From Cyprinodon diabolis (Eukaryota > Chordata > Actinopteri > Cyprinodontiformes > Cyprinodontidae), in the NCBI GenBank assembly GCA_030533445.1, contig CM060081.1, positions 17,602,155 through 17,666,154 of the forward strand: DNA of 64,000 nt. The letters are read 5' to 3'. The position numbers were made by a program, and so were the translations under genes. The first letter of the stretch is position 1. The number at the start of each line of letters is the position of its first letter. This document shows, piece after piece, positions 63,900 to 64,000 of the stretch. Below the pieces are notes generated by a model. The model saw only the letters and a program-made list of their open reading frames with translations. It searched no databases and was not told the DNA's origin.

Positions 63900-64000
63900 A
63901 GGGTGGCTGGGCTCTCCCTTAGAGATAGGGTGAGAAGCTCGGTCATCCGGGAGGGACTCGGAGTAGAGCCGCTGCTCCTCCACGTCGAGAGGAGCCAGTT
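63900..64000 (+). pseudogene. LINE ORF2 C-terminal fragment, runs off the window
   Basis: One plus-strand frame reads AGLSLRDRVRSSVIREGLG, then VEPLLLHVERSQL, a C-terminal stretch common to a fish LINE family. The last 100 bases of the window are much more GC-rich than the sequence before them, so a repeat boundary lies near 63900. Confidence 0.65.

Overview
The window looks like a teleost fish nuclear chromosome. Genes are split by GT-AG introns, the background is AT-rich, and the introns carry fish-type repeats: Tc1/mariner, hAT-like MITEs, L2-type LINE 3' ends and long (TA)n tracts. The repeat flavour would fit a percomorph such as a killifish or medaka relative, but that is inference.

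Layout. (1) About 1-2568, + strand: the last coding exon of a group III metabotropic glutamate receptor; the rest of that gene lies off the left edge. (2) 11267-4910, - strand: complete 15-exon traip (RING-type E3 ligase, 446 aa), assembled exon by exon with consistent splice phases. (3) 12405-22055, + strand: mon1a (521 aa, subunit of the Rab7 exchange factor), head-to-head with traip across a short, probably shared promoter region. (4) 24157-59945, + strand: mst1r (RON receptor tyrosine kinase, 1376 aa in 20 coding exons), with a probable non-coding first exon near 24.1 kb. Traip, mon1a and mst1r also lie together on human 3p21.31, so this is a conserved block. (5) 63319-63403, + strand: one candidate exon encoding a signal peptide. 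Its context and the residues after the signal peptide make mst1, the ligand gene of RON, a tempting but unproven call.

How the genes relate. They do not form a pathway as operon genes do. Traip works at stalled replisomes, mon1a in endosome maturation, and mst1r at the cell surface as the macrophage-stimulating-protein receptor. If the last exon really is mst1, receptor and ligand would sit head-to-tail about 3.4 kb apart.

Mobile DNA. One Tc1 element (19560-20807) has an uninterrupted transposase frame, DD34E residues and matching terminal repeats, flanked by (TA)n. The others are relics: an internally deleted Tc1 with about 200-bp terminal repeats that carries a second insertion (27.2-28.6 kb), a decayed mariner-type transposase in a traip intron, several LINE reverse transcriptase 3' ends, a hAT MITE with a perfect 8-bp target duplication, two long hairpin elements, and a RecQ-like helicase fragment with a damaged Walker A motif. 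I saw no tRNA, rRNA or CRISPR array, and nothing that amounts to a clearly new multi-gene system.
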